64,000 nucleotides of DNA from Coffea arabica (lineage: Eukaryota > Streptophyta > Magnoliopsida > Gentianales > Rubiaceae): contig NC_092323.1 of NCBI RefSeq assembly GCF_036785885.1, positions 13,586,501 through 13,650,500 of the forward strand, in the 5' to 3' direction. A program made the position numbers and the translations under genes. Within the stretch, counting starts at the first letter, position 1. Every line of letters starts with the position of its first letter. Under the pieces are notes generated by a model. That model did no database searches and was not told the DNA's origin. It saw only the letters and a list, made by a program, of their open reading frames with translations. Shown in pieces: positions 63,641 to 64,000 of the stretch.

Positions 63641-64000
63641 AGCTCTTCTTGTTCTGGCATTTTTTCTGCTATATCATTCTAGTTTCTTCTATAGGTGGCA
63701 AACCAATCCACTTAACTAAATTTACCCATATCCGTCCATGAATAGATGGGTATGGGTATCTTAATTTTTGTATATAGGTATAAATGGGTTGGAGAACCCA
63801 TCAAATCCAATTAACCCATTTAGAATTCTTTTCCCCCACCCATTTTTTTTCAGATTTTTCATTTTGTCATGATGTTAACTACTTTTGTTTCATTATTATT
63901 ATTATTTGCTGGTTTTATCTTATTATTTTATTTTCTCTTAGTTTGTTAATTTGCTCATTTTTCAGCACTACCAATTTATGATAAGTTTTAGCCTCTTTCT
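63641..64000. other. Window end, no gene recognised
   Basis: AT-rich sequence with ATT repeats near 63893-63908. Short aaccca/tgggta motifs near 63700-63830 are inverted relative to each other, possibly a MITE end. Confidence 0.4.

Noticed and set aside
1..64000. CRISPR arrays, rRNA genes, tRNA genes, bacterial-type operons
   Set aside because: None is present; the repeats seen are transposon-derived, tandem duplications or microsatellites, and the genes are eukaryotic with introns.

Overview
This is nuclear DNA from a flowering plant, most likely a eudicot. It is AT-rich, with short genes carrying GT-AG introns, long intergenic stretches, microsatellites and many small transposon relics. 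The gene families are plant families (VQ, TTL, PLAT, HCC2, F-box). Nothing bacterial, organellar or viral was seen: no operons, CRISPR arrays, rRNA or tRNA genes.

Layout. 1-11.4 kb is intergenic and holds a 946-bp element with 9-bp target duplications (789-1734), a (TA)n tract with a 111-bp tandem duplication, a hAT fossil with a remnant transposase end (4892-5422) and a foldback element (7822-8275). An intronless VQ-motif gene lies on the minus strand at 11485-12876. About 14 kb of repeat-rich intergenic DNA follows, including a Mutator-type MITE pair (23175-24644), a tRNA-derived SINE (25264-25564) and a long imperfect hairpin (26770-26922). A three-exon gene for an unrecognised 211-aa protein lies at 27562-29477. 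A seven-exon HCC2 gene (SCO-like mitochondrial protein lacking the copper ligands) lies at 30530-34555. An F-box pseudogene split by a 1.25-kb foldback element covers 36111-38660, followed by three MITEs. A seven-exon TTL gene (TPR plus thioredoxin-like, 720 aa) lies at 43200-47122. After 7 kb of intergenic DNA comes a PLAT-domain locus: a frameshifted PLAT pseudogene (54462-55161), an intact PLAT gene (56413-57056), a 2.9-kb solo LTR (57567-60497), and an inverted tandem array of PLAT promoter plus first exon with no second exon (60661-62566). An RNase H-like fragment closes the window.

How the genes relate. They do not form a pathway. HCC2 acts in mitochondria, TTL proteins are scaffolds in stress and brassinosteroid signalling, VQ proteins are WRKY or MAPK cofactors, and PLAT1-type proteins are secretory stress proteins. 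The order VQ, HCC2, PLAT recalls the Arabidopsis block At4g39720-At4g39740, so this looks like an ancestral eudicot gene block diluted by transposons. The most unusual structure is the PLAT locus, with one intact gene, one decayed copy and an oppositely oriented array of promoter/signal-peptide exons. I found no convincing new multi-gene system.
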